From NCBI RefSeq assembly GCF_030269365.1, contig NZ_BSTF01000005.1:1-64000 (forward strand): 64,000 nt of DNA. Direction: 5' to 3'. The stretch comes from Lentzea sp. NBRC 102530 (GTDB lineage Bacteria > Actinomycetota > Actinomycetes > Mycobacteriales > Pseudonocardiaceae). The notes below the pieces were generated by a model, which saw nothing but the letters and a program-made list of their open reading frames with translations, did not search any database and was not told the origin of the DNA. Positions 1-8,425 of this stretch are shown here, piece after piece. The translations under genes and the position numbers were made by a program. Every line of letters begins with the position of its first letter. The first letter of the stretch is position 1.

Positions 1-185
1 GGGTGGGTGGGTGGGTGGGCCGGGAGGCTGGCCGTGTTGGGGAGTGGCCGCCTCCCGGCCCGCCCTGGCGGGCTGCTTCGGCGCGCAACGGGGTCGCGCC
101 GGTGCTCCACCGCCGGGGGAGGTCGGCGGGAGCGCCCGCTGCAGCGCCTGCGGTGGTGTCCGGGGTCACCGCGGCGCGGGACTGA
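1..185. other. Window edge, no gene assigned; G-quadruplex-type repeat
   Basis: Bases 1-19 are five GGG runs separated by single T residues, a textbook intramolecular G-quadruplex pattern. The rest is very GC-rich, several frames stay open, and no frame gives a recognisable protein. The stretch lies downstream of the leftward M23-like gene and could be the edge of a neighbouring gene. Confidence 0.5.
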
Positions 186-713
186 TCAGCCGCCTCTCGG
201 TGGGGTGGCTGGGGTCTTGGGGGGCGACGGGGGCAGGGGGAGGAGGCGGACTCTGCCTGTGCTCACCAGGCGGAGCGGGTCCAGGTAGGTGTCGGCCTTG
301 CGGGCTCCCCAGTGCAGGCACGGGGTGGTGGGGCAGTGGCCCGCCTGGAGGTGGCCGATGACGTCGCCCTGGCGGACCTTGTGGCCTGCGGTGACGGTGG
401 GCGCTACCGGTTCGTAGGTGGTGCGCAGGCCCGCTGGGTGTTGCAGGGACACGAGGGTTCTGGCTGCTACGGCGCCCGCGTAGACGACGGTGGCGTCGGC
501 TGTCGCGAGGACCGGGGTGCCTGCCGGGGCTGCCAGGTCGGCGCCCCGGTGGCCTGGGCCGAAGGGGGTCGTGGGGGCCTCGAAGGTGCGCACCACCTGG
601 TGCGGGGGCGGGAGGGGCCAGGTGTGGCGGGAGGTCGGGGGTGCGGCGAGGGCCAGGGCGAGGGTGCCGGGGAGGAGGGCCGTCGTCAGGAGTGTGGTGG
701 GGAGGAGGGGCAT
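186..713 (-). CDS. Secreted M23 (LytM-like) peptidase-family protein
   Basis: A 175-aa exported protein with a hydrophobic N-terminal signal (about residues 5-24) and a single LytM/M23 beta-barrel domain. The first metal motif is visible as H55-R-G-A-D59. The second motif reads C132-L-H134-W-G where active enzymes have HxH, so the zinc-ligand histidine is kept but the usual catalytic-base histidine is Cys. M23 enzymes cleave peptidoglycan crossbridges; with this substitution the protein may be inactive or regulatory. From memory, M23 genes next to rpsB in other actinobacteria carry the same CLHWG form, so this looks like a lineage trait. It faces away from rpsB. The start is the ATG at 713, which gives an intact signal peptide. 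Confidence 0.8.
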   Translation of the reverse strand: MPLLPTTLLTTALLPGTLALALAAPPTSRHTWPLPPPHQVVRTFEAPTTPFGPGHRGADLAAPAGTPVLATADATVVYAGAVAARTLVSLQHPAGLRTTYEPVAPTVTAGHKVRQGDVIGHLQAGHCPTTPCLHWGARKADTYLDPLRLVSTGRVRLLPLPPSPPKTPATPPRGG

Positions 714-855
714 GGGGTCAACGTTGGGGGGTGGGGACCTCGGGGACCAGCGGGGATCTGGGATCTGTGGATTACTCGCCGGTTGTGGACAAGTCGGGTG
801 GGGGTGCGGGGGGCGATTCGAGATTTGACGGGGGGTCGGAGTAGACTTTCGGGCG

Positions 856-877
856 CGTCCCGTCTGTGCGCGGGACG
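856..877 (+). repeat. Hairpin in the rpsB upstream region
   Basis: A perfect 7-bp inverted repeat (CGTCCCG at 856-862, CGGGACG at 871-877) with an 8-nt loop lies about 210 bp before rpsB. If transcription begins upstream of it, it would sit in the long rpsB leader. No function is assigned. Confidence 0.35.
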
Positions 878-1083
878 ACTTCGCGTGCCAACGCAGATCC
901 GACCCGCTGGTTCAGCGTGGTCGAGTCACGACGTCCGACGGTCCTGACGGTGCAGAGATGCGCCGCGGGTGCGGGCCGAGGCGGTGGCACCAGGGCGGAA
1001 GGCCGAACAGGCCGGAAGCGACAACCGGACTGACGCGCAAAGGCGAGACCTCGCGCGTCCTACAGATGAGGTGCGAACCGGCC

Positions 1084-1914
1084 ATGGCCGTCGTAACCAT
1101 GAAGCAGCTGCTCGACAGCGGCGTGCACTTCGGGCACCAGACCCGGCGCTGGAACCCGAAGATGAAGCGCTACATCCTCACCGAGCGCAACGGCATCTAC
1201 ATCATCGACCTGCAGCAGACGCTGACCTACATCGACCGGGCTTACGAGTTCGTCAAGGAGACGGTCGCGCACGGCGGGTCGATCCTGTTCATCGGCACGA
1301 AGAAGCAGGCGCAGGAGGCCATCGCCAACGAGGCGCTCCGCGTCGGCATGCCTTACGTGAACCAGCGCTGGCTGGGCGGCATGCTCACCAACTTCTCGAC
1401 GGTCCACAAGAGGCTTCAGCGCCTCAAGGAGCTCGAGTCGATGGAGCAGACCGGCGGTTTCCAGGGTTTCACCAAGAAGGAAATCCTGATGATGAACCGC
1501 GAGAAGGACAAGCTGGAGCGCACGCTCGGCGGTATCCGCGACATGTCCAAGGTGCCCAGCGCCGTGTGGATCGTGGACACCAAGAAGGAGCACATCGCGG
1601 TCGGTGAGGCTCGCAAGCTGAACATCCCGATCGTCGCGATCCTCGACACCAACTGCGACCCGGACGAGGTCGAGTTCCCGATCCCGGGCAACGACGACGC
1701 GATCCGTTCCGCCGCCCTGCTGACCAAGGTCGTGGCCGAGGCCGCCGCCGCCGGTCTCATGCAGCGCTCCGGTGCTCGCCGCGACGCCGCCGAGGGCCAG
1801 GACAAGCCCGAGGTCGCTGTCGACGAGCCGCTGGCGGAGTGGGAGCAGGAGCTCCTCACCAACAACGCGGCCCCCGCGGCCGAGGCCCCGGCCGAGCAGC
1901 CCGTCCAGTCCTGA
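1084..1914 (+). CDS. rpsB: 30S ribosomal protein S2
   Basis: Ribosomal protein uS2, a 276-aa subunit of the 30S ribosome. The N-terminus ([20 protein letters not shown]) is the conserved S2 start, followed by the RRWNPKM segment, and the length is normal for actinobacterial S2 with its acidic Ala/Glu-rich tail. The reading frame is open upstream as far as 958, but family alignment places the start at the ATG at 1084. The gene opens the rpsB-tsf-pyrH-frr-cdsA cluster. It is separated from tsf by a strong hairpin that may lower read-through. A roughly 370-bp upstream region precedes it, enough for promoter and autoregulatory leader, although I could not identify a convincing promoter. Confidence 0.98.
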   Translation: MAVVTMKQLLDSGVHFGHQTRRWNPKMKRYILTERNGIYIIDLQQTLTYIDRAYEFVKETVAHGGSILFIGTKKQAQEAIANEALRVGMPYVNQRWLGGMLTNFSTVHKRLQRLKELESMEQTGGFQGFTKKEILMMNREKDKLERTLGGIRDMSKVPSAVWIVDTKKEHIAVGEARKLNIPIVAILDTNCDPDEVEFPIPGNDDAIRSAALLTKVVAEAAAAGLMQRSGARRDAAEGQDKPEVAVDEPLAEWEQELLTNNAAPAAEAPAEQPVQS

Positions 1915-1921
1915 TCTCCCC

Positions 1922-1955
1922 CACGAGGTGCCCGCGAACCAGCGGGCACCTCGTG
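1922..1955 (+). terminator. 14-bp hairpin between rpsB and tsf
   Basis: A perfect inverted repeat has arms at 1922-1935 and 1942-1955 and a 6-nt loop. There is no T-tract, as is common in high-GC actinobacteria. It can act as a partial terminator or as a 3'-end stabiliser that sets the rpsB:tsf ratio. Confidence 0.75.
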
Positions 1956-1986
1956 ACCTAAGCGCGTACATCGCAGAAGGAAAACG

Positions 1987-2802
1987 ATGGCGAACTACAC
2001 CACCGCGGACGTCAAGAAGCTCCGCGAGCTGACCGCCGCCGGCATGATGGACTGCAAGAAGGCGCTCGACGAGGCTGACGGCGACTTCGACAAGGCCGTC
2101 GAGATCCTGCGCATCAAGGGCGCGAAGGACGTCGGCAAGCGCGCCGAGCGCACCACGTCCAACGGCCTCGTCGCCGTCAAGGACGGCGCGATGGTCGAGC
2201 TGCGCTGCGAGACCGACTTCGTGGCCAAGAACGCCGACTTCATCGCCCTGGCCGACGACATCGTCGCGATCGCCAAGGCGAACAAGGTCGCCGACGTCGA
2301 CGCCCTCAAGGCGGTCGAGGTCGACGGCAAGACCGTGGACGCGCTGGTCCAGGAGTTCTCCGCCAAGATCGGCGAGAAGCTCGAGCTGGCGAAGGCCGTC
2401 GACTACGACGGCACCGTCTCGGTCTACCTGCACAAGCGCGCTGCCGACCTGCCGCCCGCCGTGGGCGTGCTCGTCGAGTACACCGGTGACAACGCCGAGG
2501 TCGCGAAGGGCGCCGCGATGCAGATCGCCGCCATGCGTCCGAAGTTCGTCACGCGTGAGGACGTCCCGGAGGAGCTGGTCGCCAACGAGCGCCGCATCGC
2601 CGAGGAGACCGCTCGCGAGGAGGGCAAGCCCGAGGGCGCGCTCCCCAAGATCGTCGAGGGTCGCGTCAACGGCTTCTTCAAGGACGTCGTGCTCCTCGAG
2701 CAGGCTTCCGTGACGGACAGCAAGAAGACGGTCAAGGCTCTTCTGGACGAGGCCGGCGTGACGGTGACCCGTTTCGCTCGGTTCGAGGTCGGCCAGAGCT
2801 GA
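1987..2802 (+). CDS. tsf: Elongation factor Ts
   Basis: EF-Ts, the guanine-nucleotide exchange factor that regenerates EF-Tu-GTP in the cytosol. It is 271 aa, normal for actinobacteria. The N-terminal UBA-like module with [16 protein letters not shown] (about residues 10-25) and the TDFVAKN motif (about 77-83) are diagnostic. The ATG at 1987 has an AGAAGGA Shine-Dalgarno just upstream. Hairpins on both sides (1922-1955 and 2811-2844) divide the cluster into segments that could be expressed at different levels. Confidence 0.98.
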   Translation: MANYTTADVKKLRELTAAGMMDCKKALDEADGDFDKAVEILRIKGAKDVGKRAERTTSNGLVAVKDGAMVELRCETDFVAKNADFIALADDIVAIAKANKVADVDALKAVEVDGKTVDALVQEFSAKIGEKLELAKAVDYDGTVSVYLHKRAADLPPAVGVLVEYTGDNAEVAKGAAMQIAAMRPKFVTREDVPEELVANERRIAEETAREEGKPEGALPKIVEGRVNGFFKDVVLLEQASVTDSKKTVKALLDEAGVTVTRFARFEVGQS

Positions 2803-2810
2803 TTCGCATG

Positions 2811-2844
2811 AGGGCGGGGTTGCACGTACCAGCGACCCCGCCCT
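2811..2844 (+). terminator. Hairpin between tsf and pyrH
   Basis: Arms AGGGCGGGGT (2811-2820) and ACCCCGCCCT (2835-2844) pair perfectly over 10 bp and can extend by 3 bp (one a G-T pair) into the loop. No T-tract follows. It probably acts as an intercistronic terminator or attenuator. Confidence 0.7.
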
Positions 2845-2887
2845 TGGCGTGTCCACACCAGTTTCCCAGGGCGCGAGGAGAGGACCT

Positions 2888-3634
2888 GTGAGCGAAGAAG
2901 GTAGCCACGGCTACAACCGGGTGATGCTCAAGCTCGGTGGCGAGATGTTCGGCGGCGGTGGCGTCGGAGTTGATCCCGACGTCGTCCAGACGGTCGCCAA
3001 GCAGATCGCGGCCGTCGTCCGCTCCGGCGTGCAGGTCGCCGTCGTGATCGGTGGCGGCAACTTCTTCCGCGGGGCCGAGCTCCAGCAACGCGGTATGGAC
3101 CGGTCGCGCGCCGACTACATGGGCATGCTCGGCACGGTCATGAACTGCCTGGCGCTGCAGGACTTCCTGGAACGCGAGCACGGCATCGACACGCGCGTGC
3201 AGACGTCGATCCAGATGACGCAGGTCGCCGAGTCCTACATCCCCCGCCGCGCGATGCGCCACCTCGACAAGGGCCGCGTCGTGATCTTCGGCGGCGGTGC
3301 GGGCCTGCCGTACTTCTCCACCGACACCACCGCCGCCCAGCGCGCGCTGGAGATCGGCTGCGAGATCGTCCTGATGGCGAAGGCCGTCGACGGCGTCTAC
3401 ACGGCCGACCCCAAGATCGACCCGGACGCGCTGATGTTCGACAACATCACCCACCGCGAGGTGCTGGAGCGCGGCCTCAACGTCGCCGACGCCACGGCCT
3501 TCAGCCTCTGCATGGACAACAACATGCCGATCCTCGTCTTCAACCTCCTCACCGAGGGCAACATCGCTCGCGCGGTGCGTGGTGAGAAGATCGGCACTCT
3601 GGTCAGCACCCCCGGTGGCCGTCCGGCCTTCTAG
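2888..3634 (+). CDS. pyrH: UMP kinase
   Basis: Amino-acid-kinase-fold uridylate kinase, which phosphorylates UMP to UDP in pyrimidine nucleotide synthesis. It is 248 aa from the GTG at 2888, which has a GAGGAG ribosome binding site 5-6 nt upstream; the open frame beginning at 2849 only adds unrelated residues. Visible family motifs are [11 protein letters not shown] at the N-terminus, the GGGNFFRG phosphate loop (about residues 57-64), the ARADYMGML-like segment (here SRADYMGML) and the nucleotide-binding DGVYTADPK motif. Its place between tsf and frr is conserved across bacteria. Confidence 0.97.
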   Translation: MSEEGSHGYNRVMLKLGGEMFGGGGVGVDPDVVQTVAKQIAAVVRSGVQVAVVIGGGNFFRGAELQQRGMDRSRADYMGMLGTVMNCLALQDFLEREHGIDTRVQTSIQMTQVAESYIPRRAMRHLDKGRVVIFGGGAGLPYFSTDTTAAQRALEIGCEIVLMAKAVDGVYTADPKIDPDALMFDNITHREVLERGLNVADATAFSLCMDNNMPILVFNLLTEGNIARAVRGEKIGTLVSTPGGRPAF

Positions 3635-3695
3635 ACCTGGTGGGATCTCTCCAGGACCGGGAATTGGGCACGAACACGCAGAGCAAGGAGCAGTC

Positions 3696-4253
3696 GTGAT
3701 CGACGAGACCCTCCTCGACGCCGAGGAGAAGATGGAAAAGGCGGTTTCGGTGGCGAAGGAGAACCTCTCCTCCGTCCGGACCGGTCGTGCGACTCCCTCG
3801 ATGTTCAACCGCATCCACATCGACTACTACGGCTCGATGACGCCGCTGAACCAGATGGCCAGCATCACGGTCCCCGAGGCGCGCATGGCGGTCGTGAAGC
3901 CGTACGACGCGGGCCAGCTGAACGCCATCGAGAAGGCGATCCGGGACTCCGACCTGGGCGTCAACCCGAGCAACGACGGCTCGATCATCCGCATCGTCAT
4001 CCCGCAGCTCTCCGAGGAGCGCCGCCGGGACATGGTGAAGGTCGCCAAGCAGAAGGGCGAGGACGCGCGCGTCTCCGTCCGCGGCGTCCGCCGCAAGGCG
4101 AAGGAAGAGATCGACAAGCTCGTCAAGGACGGCGAGGTCGGCGAGGACGACGGTGCTCGTGGTGAGAAGGAGCTCGACGCTCTCACCCACAAGTACGTCG
4201 CCCAGGTCGACGAGCTCGTGAAGCACAAGGAAGCCGAGCTTCTCGAAGTCTGA
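3696..4253 (+). CDS. frr: Ribosome recycling factor
   Basis: RRF, which with EF-G splits post-termination ribosomes. It is 185 aa, the standard length. The start is the GTG at 3696, preceded by an AAGGAG Shine-Dalgarno (3685-3690); the longer open frame from 3579 overlaps pyrH and is rejected. Family motifs include [13 protein letters not shown] near the N-terminus and the [20 protein letters not shown] helix in the middle. It lies 61 bp after pyrH and is probably cotranscribed with it. Confidence 0.98.
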   Translation: MIDETLLDAEEKMEKAVSVAKENLSSVRTGRATPSMFNRIHIDYYGSMTPLNQMASITVPEARMAVVKPYDAGQLNAIEKAIRDSDLGVNPSNDGSIIRIVIPQLSEERRRDMVKVAKQKGEDARVSVRGVRRKAKEEIDKLVKDGEVGEDDGARGEKELDALTHKYVAQVDELVKHKEAELLEV

Positions 4254-4270
4254 TCCCCTTCTGATGGTTC

Positions 4271-4311
4271 GCCCGGCCGAGTCGCGGCAGGCGTGATGGC
4301 CCTGGCCGGGC
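4271..4311 (+). repeat. Inverted repeat between frr and cdsA
   Basis: GCCCGGCC (4271-4278) pairs with GGCCGGGC (4304-4311) across a 25-nt loop. The 3' arm touches the cdsA ribosome binding site, so the structure could be a weak terminator or could limit cdsA translation. Confidence 0.35.
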
Positions 4312-4321
4312 GGAGGTCTTG

Positions 4322-5176
4322 ATGGGAGCACAGGTGGCAGGCGGTCCCGCGGACGTGCCCGCGTCGAAGCCGTCGCGCGCGGGACGTGACCTGCGGGCGG
4401 CGATCCTCGTCGGCGTCGGGCTCGGCGCGGTGATCATCGCGTCGCTGCTGACCGTCAAGGAGACGTTCATCGGCATCGTCGCCGCCGCGGTGGCGGTGTC
4501 GACGTGGGAGATCGCCAACGCCTTCAAGAAGGCGGGCATCACCGTCGCCCTCTGGCCCGCCCTGATCGGCGGGCAGGCGATCCTCTGGCTGTCCTGGCCG
4601 CTGGAGCGCACCGGCATGATGACCGCGTTCGTGGTCACGGTGCTGGTGTGCATGATCTGGCGGTTCCGGGGCGGTTCCGACGGCTACCTGCGCGACCTGA
4701 GCGCCTCGGTGTTCACCGTCGCGTACGTGCCGTTGTTCGCGGCTTTCGCGGCCATGCTCGTCGTTCCCGACGACGGCGTGGGCCGCGTGTTCGCGTTCAT
4801 CATCGGTGTCGTGCTCTCGGACGTCGGCGGCTACGCGGCGGGCGTCTTCCTCGGCAAGCACCCGATGGCGCCGTCGATCAGCCCGAAGAAGTCCTGGGAG
4901 GGCTTCGGGGGTTCGCTGGTCGCCGGCATGGTCGGTGGCGCGATCACCCTGACGACGCTGCTGGACGGCCAGTGGTGGCACGGCGTGCTGTTCGGTGCCG
5001 CGCTGGTCGTCACGGCCACCGCGGGCGACCTGGTCGAGTCGCTGATCAAGCGTGACCTCGGCATCAAGGACATGGGCACGCTGCTGCCCGGCCACGGCGG
5101 CCTGATGGACCGGATGGACTCGCTCCTCCCGTCCGCCGTCGTCTCCTGGCTGCTGCTGCACCTCTTCGTGCAGTAG
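4322..5176 (+). CDS. cdsA: Phosphatidate cytidylyltransferase
   Basis: CDP-diacylglycerol synthase, an integral membrane enzyme that makes CDP-DAG from phosphatidate and CTP for phospholipid synthesis. It is 284 aa with about eight hydrophobic segments. The C-terminal CDS signature is intact: SLIKRDLGIKDMG followed by LLPGHGGLMDRMDS (about residues 240-265). The ATG at 4322 follows a GGAGG ribosome binding site by about 5 nt; an in-frame TTG just before it is less likely. The gene follows frr by 68 bp, as in many bacteria, and probably ends the operon. Confidence 0.97.
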   Translation: MGAQVAGGPADVPASKPSRAGRDLRAAILVGVGLGAVIIASLLTVKETFIGIVAAAVAVSTWEIANAFKKAGITVALWPALIGGQAILWLSWPLERTGMMTAFVVTVLVCMIWRFRGGSDGYLRDLSASVFTVAYVPLFAAFAAMLVVPDDGVGRVFAFIIGVVLSDVGGYAAGVFLGKHPMAPSISPKKSWEGFGGSLVAGMVGGAITLTTLLDGQWWHGVLFGAALVVTATAGDLVESLIKRDLGIKDMGTLLPGHGGLMDRMDSLLPSAVVSWLLLHLFVQ

Positions 5177-5186
5177 CCGGCCCGCG

Positions 5187-6005
5187 CTAGTCGTCGAACG
5201 GGTCGTCCACCTCGGTGCGCGGCTCGGCCTCGATCACGCGGGACTGGTCGATCACGGAGAACGCCATTCCCGCGTGGTCCTCGACCACGGTGATGCGTCC
5301 GAACGGGGTGTCGTAGGGCTCGACGGTCACGCGGCCGCCGAGCTCCAGCACCCGGTACGCCACCGAGTCCGTGCCGATCTCCGGCGCGGCGTTGAAGTAC
5401 ACCATCCAGTGGGAGCGCTCTCCGTATGGGAACTCGCGCCCCATCTTCTGCCGCCCGATCACCTCGGTGCCCTCGACGGACCACGACGCGTAGTCCAGCC
5501 GGTGACCGTCGCCGATCTGCGTGATGTCGTAGTGGCACAGCTCGCCGAAGAACTCGTCGGCCGCCGCGCCGTCGCGGGTGTTGAGCTCGGCCCACGCGTA
5601 GGAACCATGCCCGCCCATGCCGAACCGCCAGTCCGGCGGTACGTGCCGGAACCCGACGACGGCGCCGGTCGGGTCGGCGATCACCGTGCTCTGCGTGTGG
5701 TCGGCGGCGTCCTCGGGGTTGCGCAGCACCGTGCCGCCGAGGTGGAAGGCCTTCTCCGCAGTGGCCCGCGCATGAGGTGTGACCAGGTACAACCGCCACG
5801 CTTCCGAATCACCCTGGGGCAGTCCGGCGACGGGGATGCCGTCGACCATCGCGACGGTGTAGCCCGCGTCGTCGGCGTAGTGCCAGCCGAACAGGCCTGT
5901 GTAGAACTCGATCGCGCCCTTGAGGTCGTCGACGGTTCTCTCGACCCAGCACGGACTTCCGGACAGCAACGGCGCGAGTTGGGGTGTGTTGGGCGCGATC
6001 GACAC
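5187..6005 (-). CDS. Two-domain VOC (glyoxalase-fold) protein
   Basis: A 272-aa protein of two tandem vicinal-oxygen-chelate domains (about residues 18-130 and 145-260), each with the beta-alpha-beta-beta-beta pattern. The domain pair, the GSPCWVERTVDDLKGAIEFY opening and the length match the actinobacterial family that includes M. tuberculosis Cfp30B; members of that family are not enzymatically defined. The start is the GTG at 6005, chosen because AGGAGG lies 5 nt upstream; the open frame extends to 6035. It converges on cdsA with a 10-bp gap and is divergent from the methyltransferase gene. The substrate is unknown. Confidence 0.85.
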   Translation of the reverse strand: MSIAPNTPQLAPLLSGSPCWVERTVDDLKGAIEFYTGLFGWHYADDAGYTVAMVDGIPVAGLPQGDSEAWRLYLVTPHARATAEKAFHLGGTVLRNPEDAADHTQSTVIADPTGAVVGFRHVPPDWRFGMGGHGSYAWAELNTRDGAAADEFFGELCHYDITQIGDGHRLDYASWSVEGTEVIGRQKMGREFPYGERSHWMVYFNAAPEIGTDSVAYRVLELGGRVTVEPYDTPFGRITVVEDHAGMAFSVIDQSRVIEAEPRTEVDDPFDD

Positions 6006-6088
6006 TGACGCCTCCTGCAGGGGGAGAGATGCCACAACGCTACGCCGTGATTGGACGAATTCGTACGGTCAATGACAAATGGAAGCCC

Positions 6089-6094
6089 TACAGT
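6089..6094 (+). promoter_or_regulatory. -10 element TACAGT of a leaderless gene
   Basis: TACAGT lies 7 nt before the GTG at 6102 and no Shine-Dalgarno is present. The transcript would begin at or next to the start codon. Confidence 0.5.
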
Positions 6095-6101
6095 GGCTTT
6101 T

Positions 6102-6845
6102 GTGAGGGGATTCGTGCGGGCGGCGCTGAACGCGGTGCGTCCGGCAGATGTCGTGCCCAGTCCGAACATCTGGCATTGGCCTGACGTGTACGAGGTCGAG
6201 AACCGCGCGCAGGACGCGCACGGGGCGATCTGGGCGGCGATACGCGAAGAATGTCCGTTTGGCGGGCGTGATGTCGTGGACGTGGGCTGCGGTGATGGAT
6301 TTCATCTGCCGTTGTTCGCGGAGACCGCGAAATCTGTCACGGGCGTGGAACCGCACCCGCCGTTGGTCGCGCGGGCCAAGCGCAGAATTGCTTCGCTGAC
6401 GAATGCACGCGCGGTCTCCGGACCCGCGCAGGGGTTGCCGCTCGACGACTCTTCCGCAGATCTCGTGCACGCCCGCACCGCCTATTTCTTCGGGCCCGGA
6501 TGTGAACCGGGACTGCGTGAGGCGGACCGGGTGCTGCGGCCGGGCGGGGCGTTGGTGATCGTGGACCTGGACGGGCTCGCCGATCCGTACGGGCCGTGGT
6601 TGCGCGCCGACGAACCGCGCTACGACCCCGTGGTGGTCGAGAAGTTCTTCGCGGACAACGGGTTCTCCCTCCGGCGCGTCACGGCCGAGTGGCGGTTCGA
6701 GCGGCGTGAGGACCTGGAGGCGGTGTTGCGCATCGAGTTCTCCGAGAAGGTCGCCGAACGCGCGATCGCCTCCGTGGCCGGGCTGAGCTTCCCCGTCGGC
6801 TACCGGGTGCACGTGCGGCGCAAGCCAGCCGGGCTGATCGTGTGA
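6102..6845 (+). CDS. Class I SAM-dependent methyltransferase
   Basis: A 247-aa Rossmann-fold methyltransferase. Motif I is DVVDVGCGDGFHLP (about residues 57-70), followed by the acidic GVEPHP strand end and a VLRPGGALVIVDLDG motif typical of Methyltransf_11 proteins. The acceptor is not deducible. In-frame GTG codons exist at 6093, 6102 and 6114, and the frame is open from 6051. The GTG at 6102 is preferred because a TACAGT -10 element ends 7 nt upstream. The gene is divergent from the VOC gene and 20 bp before the aldo/keto reductase gene, which has its own promoter. Confidence 0.85.
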   Translation: MRGFVRAALNAVRPADVVPSPNIWHWPDVYEVENRAQDAHGAIWAAIREECPFGGRDVVDVGCGDGFHLPLFAETAKSVTGVEPHPPLVARAKRRIASLTNARAVSGPAQGLPLDDSSADLVHARTAYFFGPGCEPGLREADRVLRPGGALVIVDLDGLADPYGPWLRADEPRYDPVVVEKFFADNGFSLRRVTAEWRFERREDLEAVLRIEFSEKVAERAIASVAGLSFPVGYRVHVRRKPAGLIV

Positions 6846-6853
6846 TCCGCGAC

Positions 6854-6859
6854 TAGGCT
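6854..6859 (+). promoter_or_regulatory. -10 element TAGGCT of a leaderless gene
   Basis: TAGGCT lies 6 nt before the GTG at 6866 with no ribosome binding site. It immediately follows the upstream methyltransferase stop codon. Confidence 0.55.
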
Positions 6860-6865
6860 CGGTTC

Positions 6866-7843
6866 GTGGAGACGCGAAACGCAGGTAGGTTGGGCCGCCA
6901 GGTCGGTGTCGTGGGGCTGGGCTGCTGGCAGCTCGGCGCCGACTGGGGCGAGGTGGACGAGAGCGACGCGCTCGCGTTGCTGCACGCCGCGGCGGACACG
7001 GGGGTCGACTTCTTCGACACCGCCGACGTCTACGGCGACGGTCGCAGCGAGACGCTCGTCGGGCGTTTCCTCAAGGAGCGCAAGGACGACGGGATCTTCG
7101 TCGCCACGAAGATGGGGCGGCGGCTGCCGGCGCAGGTCAGCGAGGGGTACAGCAAGGAGAACTTCCTCGCGTGGAACGACCGTAGCCGCCGCAACCTGGG
7201 GGTCGACACCCTGGACCTCGTGCAGCTGCACTGCCCGCCGACCGCGGTGTACAGCCGCGACGAGGTGTACGACACCTTGGACGAAATGGTGGAGCAGCAA
7301 CGGATCGCTGCTTACGGCGTGTCGGTGGAGAAGGTCGAGGAGGCGCTGGAGGCGATCAGGCGTCCGCACGTGGCCAGCGTGCAGATCATCCTGAACGCGT
7401 TCCGGCACAAGCCCCTCGAGCAGGTGCTGCCCGCGGCCGCCGAGGCCGGTGTGGCGATCATCGCGCGGGTGCCGCTCGCGTCCGGTCTGCTGACCGGGAA
7501 GTACGACAAGGCAACGACTTTCGGTGCGGACGACCACCGCAACTACAACCGCAACGGTGAGGCGTTCGACGTCGGCGAGACCTTCTCCGGCGTGCCGTTC
7601 GAGGTCGGCCTGGAGGCGGTGGAACGCCTGCGGCCGCTGGTGCCGGAGGGGGCCACGATGGCGCAGTTCGCGCTCAGGTGGATCGTGGACCAGTCCGGCG
7701 TCACGGTGGTGATTCCCGGTGCTCGCAACGTGGAGCAGGCGCGGGCGAACTCGCACGCGGCGTCGTTGGAGCCGGTGGACGGCAAGGCCGTCACCGAGGT
7801 CTACGACGAGCTGATCCGGCCGCACGTGCACGACCGGTGGTAG
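6866..7843 (+). CDS. Aldo/keto reductase
   Basis: NAD(P)H-dependent aldo/keto reductase of 325 aa with a TIM-barrel fold. The catalytic tetrad is visible: Asp and Tyr in FFDTADVYGDG (about residues 50-60), Lys in FVATKMGRR, and His in VDTLDLVQLHCPP. The C-terminal cofactor motif VVIPGARNVEQARAN is that of the YajO/Tas-like subfamily, which usually reduces aldehydes or ketones. The start is the GTG at 6866, probably leaderless. The gene is convergent with the PadR regulator, with a 1-bp gap. Confidence 0.92.
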   Translation: METRNAGRLGRQVGVVGLGCWQLGADWGEVDESDALALLHAAADTGVDFFDTADVYGDGRSETLVGRFLKERKDDGIFVATKMGRRLPAQVSEGYSKENFLAWNDRSRRNLGVDTLDLVQLHCPPTAVYSRDEVYDTLDEMVEQQRIAAYGVSVEKVEEALEAIRRPHVASVQIILNAFRHKPLEQVLPAAAEAGVAIIARVPLASGLLTGKYDKATTFGADDHRNYNRNGEAFDVGETFSGVPFEVGLEAVERLRPLVPEGATMAQFALRWIVDQSGVTVVIPGARNVEQARANSHAASLEPVDGKAVTEVYDELIRPHVHDRW

Positions 7844-7844
7844 G

Positions 7845-8348
7845 TCACTCCTCGGCGAGGATGGCGTACAGCTTGCGCCGCAACTCGGTGTAGAGCTCGG
7901 CCGCGCGGGTCTTCTGCTCCGGCGTGCCCGCGTGGGAGATCTGCTCCATCGCGGCGCCGAGCAGCCGGACCGCGGTGCGCAGTTCGCCGTCGACCGGGTC
8001 GAGCTGGATGTCGATGTCGTGCCAGGGCGGGGCCGTGTGCTCCGCCCTGCCGTGTTCGGTGACGGTGAACAGCTTCTTGCCGCTCTCCTCGTTCGCGGCG
8101 ACGAGGCCTTCGTCGGCGAGCATCTGCAGCGTCGGGTAGACCGAGCCGGGGCTCGGGCTCCACACGCCGCCGGTGCGTCGCGCGATCTCCTGGATGATCT
8201 CGTAGCCGTGCATCGGCCGTTCTGCCAGCAAGGACAGAACCGCCGCCCGGACGTTGCCGCGCCTCTGGCGGCCGCCCCTGCCGCCGCCCCCGAAGGGACC
8301 GCGGCGATGCCTGTGGTGGTGCTCTCTGTGGTGTGGTTTCATCATCAT
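7845..8348 (-). CDS. PadR-family transcriptional regulator
   Basis: A 167-aa regulator with a His/Gly/Arg-rich N-terminal segment (about residues 1-30), a PadR winged helix (VRAAVLSLLAERPMHGYEII ... GSVYPTLQMLADEGLV) and a C-terminal dimerisation helix, so it is a class with a long C-terminal helix. PadR proteins are usually ligand-responsive repressors. The ATG at 8348 is chosen because the minus-strand hexamer TATCGT is 7 nt upstream; that hexamer lies inside a near-palindrome that overlaps the start, consistent with autorepression. The His-rich stretch (HHREHHHRHRRG) might bind metal. It is divergent from rlmN. Confidence 0.9.
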   Translation of the reverse strand: MMMKPHHREHHHRHRRGPFGGGGRGGRQRRGNVRAAVLSLLAERPMHGYEIIQEIARRTGGVWSPSPGSVYPTLQMLADEGLVAANEESGKKLFTVTEHGRAEHTAPPWHDIDIQLDPVDGELRTAVRLLGAAMEQISHAGTPEQKTRAAELYTELRRKLYAILAEE

Positions 8349-8362
8349 GTCGTTAACGATAT
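8347..8362. promoter_or_regulatory. Candidate PadR operator
   Basis: The 16-mer ATGTCGTTAACGATAT is palindromic except for one base pair. It covers the padR start codon and its TATCGT -10 element. The ATGT/ACAT-type outer arms resemble known PadR operators, which suggests autoregulation. Confidence 0.5.
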
Positions 8363-8425
8363 ATCGGAAGCTATCGCGATGCAACGGTCTTGGTCCGGCG
8401 AACTTCGTGGGACACTGGGTGTGCT

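Noticed and set aside
825-847. Possible rpsB promoter TTGACG ... TAGACT
   Set aside because: The two hexamers are only 11 bp apart, too close for a standard promoter; neither has a partner at 16-18 bp.
1060-2856. 598-codon open frame antisense to rpsB and tsf
   Set aside because: High-GC codon use keeps the mirror frame open; the translated sequence is low-complexity Val/Asp/Leu/Arg and two conserved genes lie opposite.
3827-5161. 444-codon antisense frame over frr and cdsA
   Set aside because: It is a shadow of conserved genes with His/Arg/Asp-rich composition and no domain.
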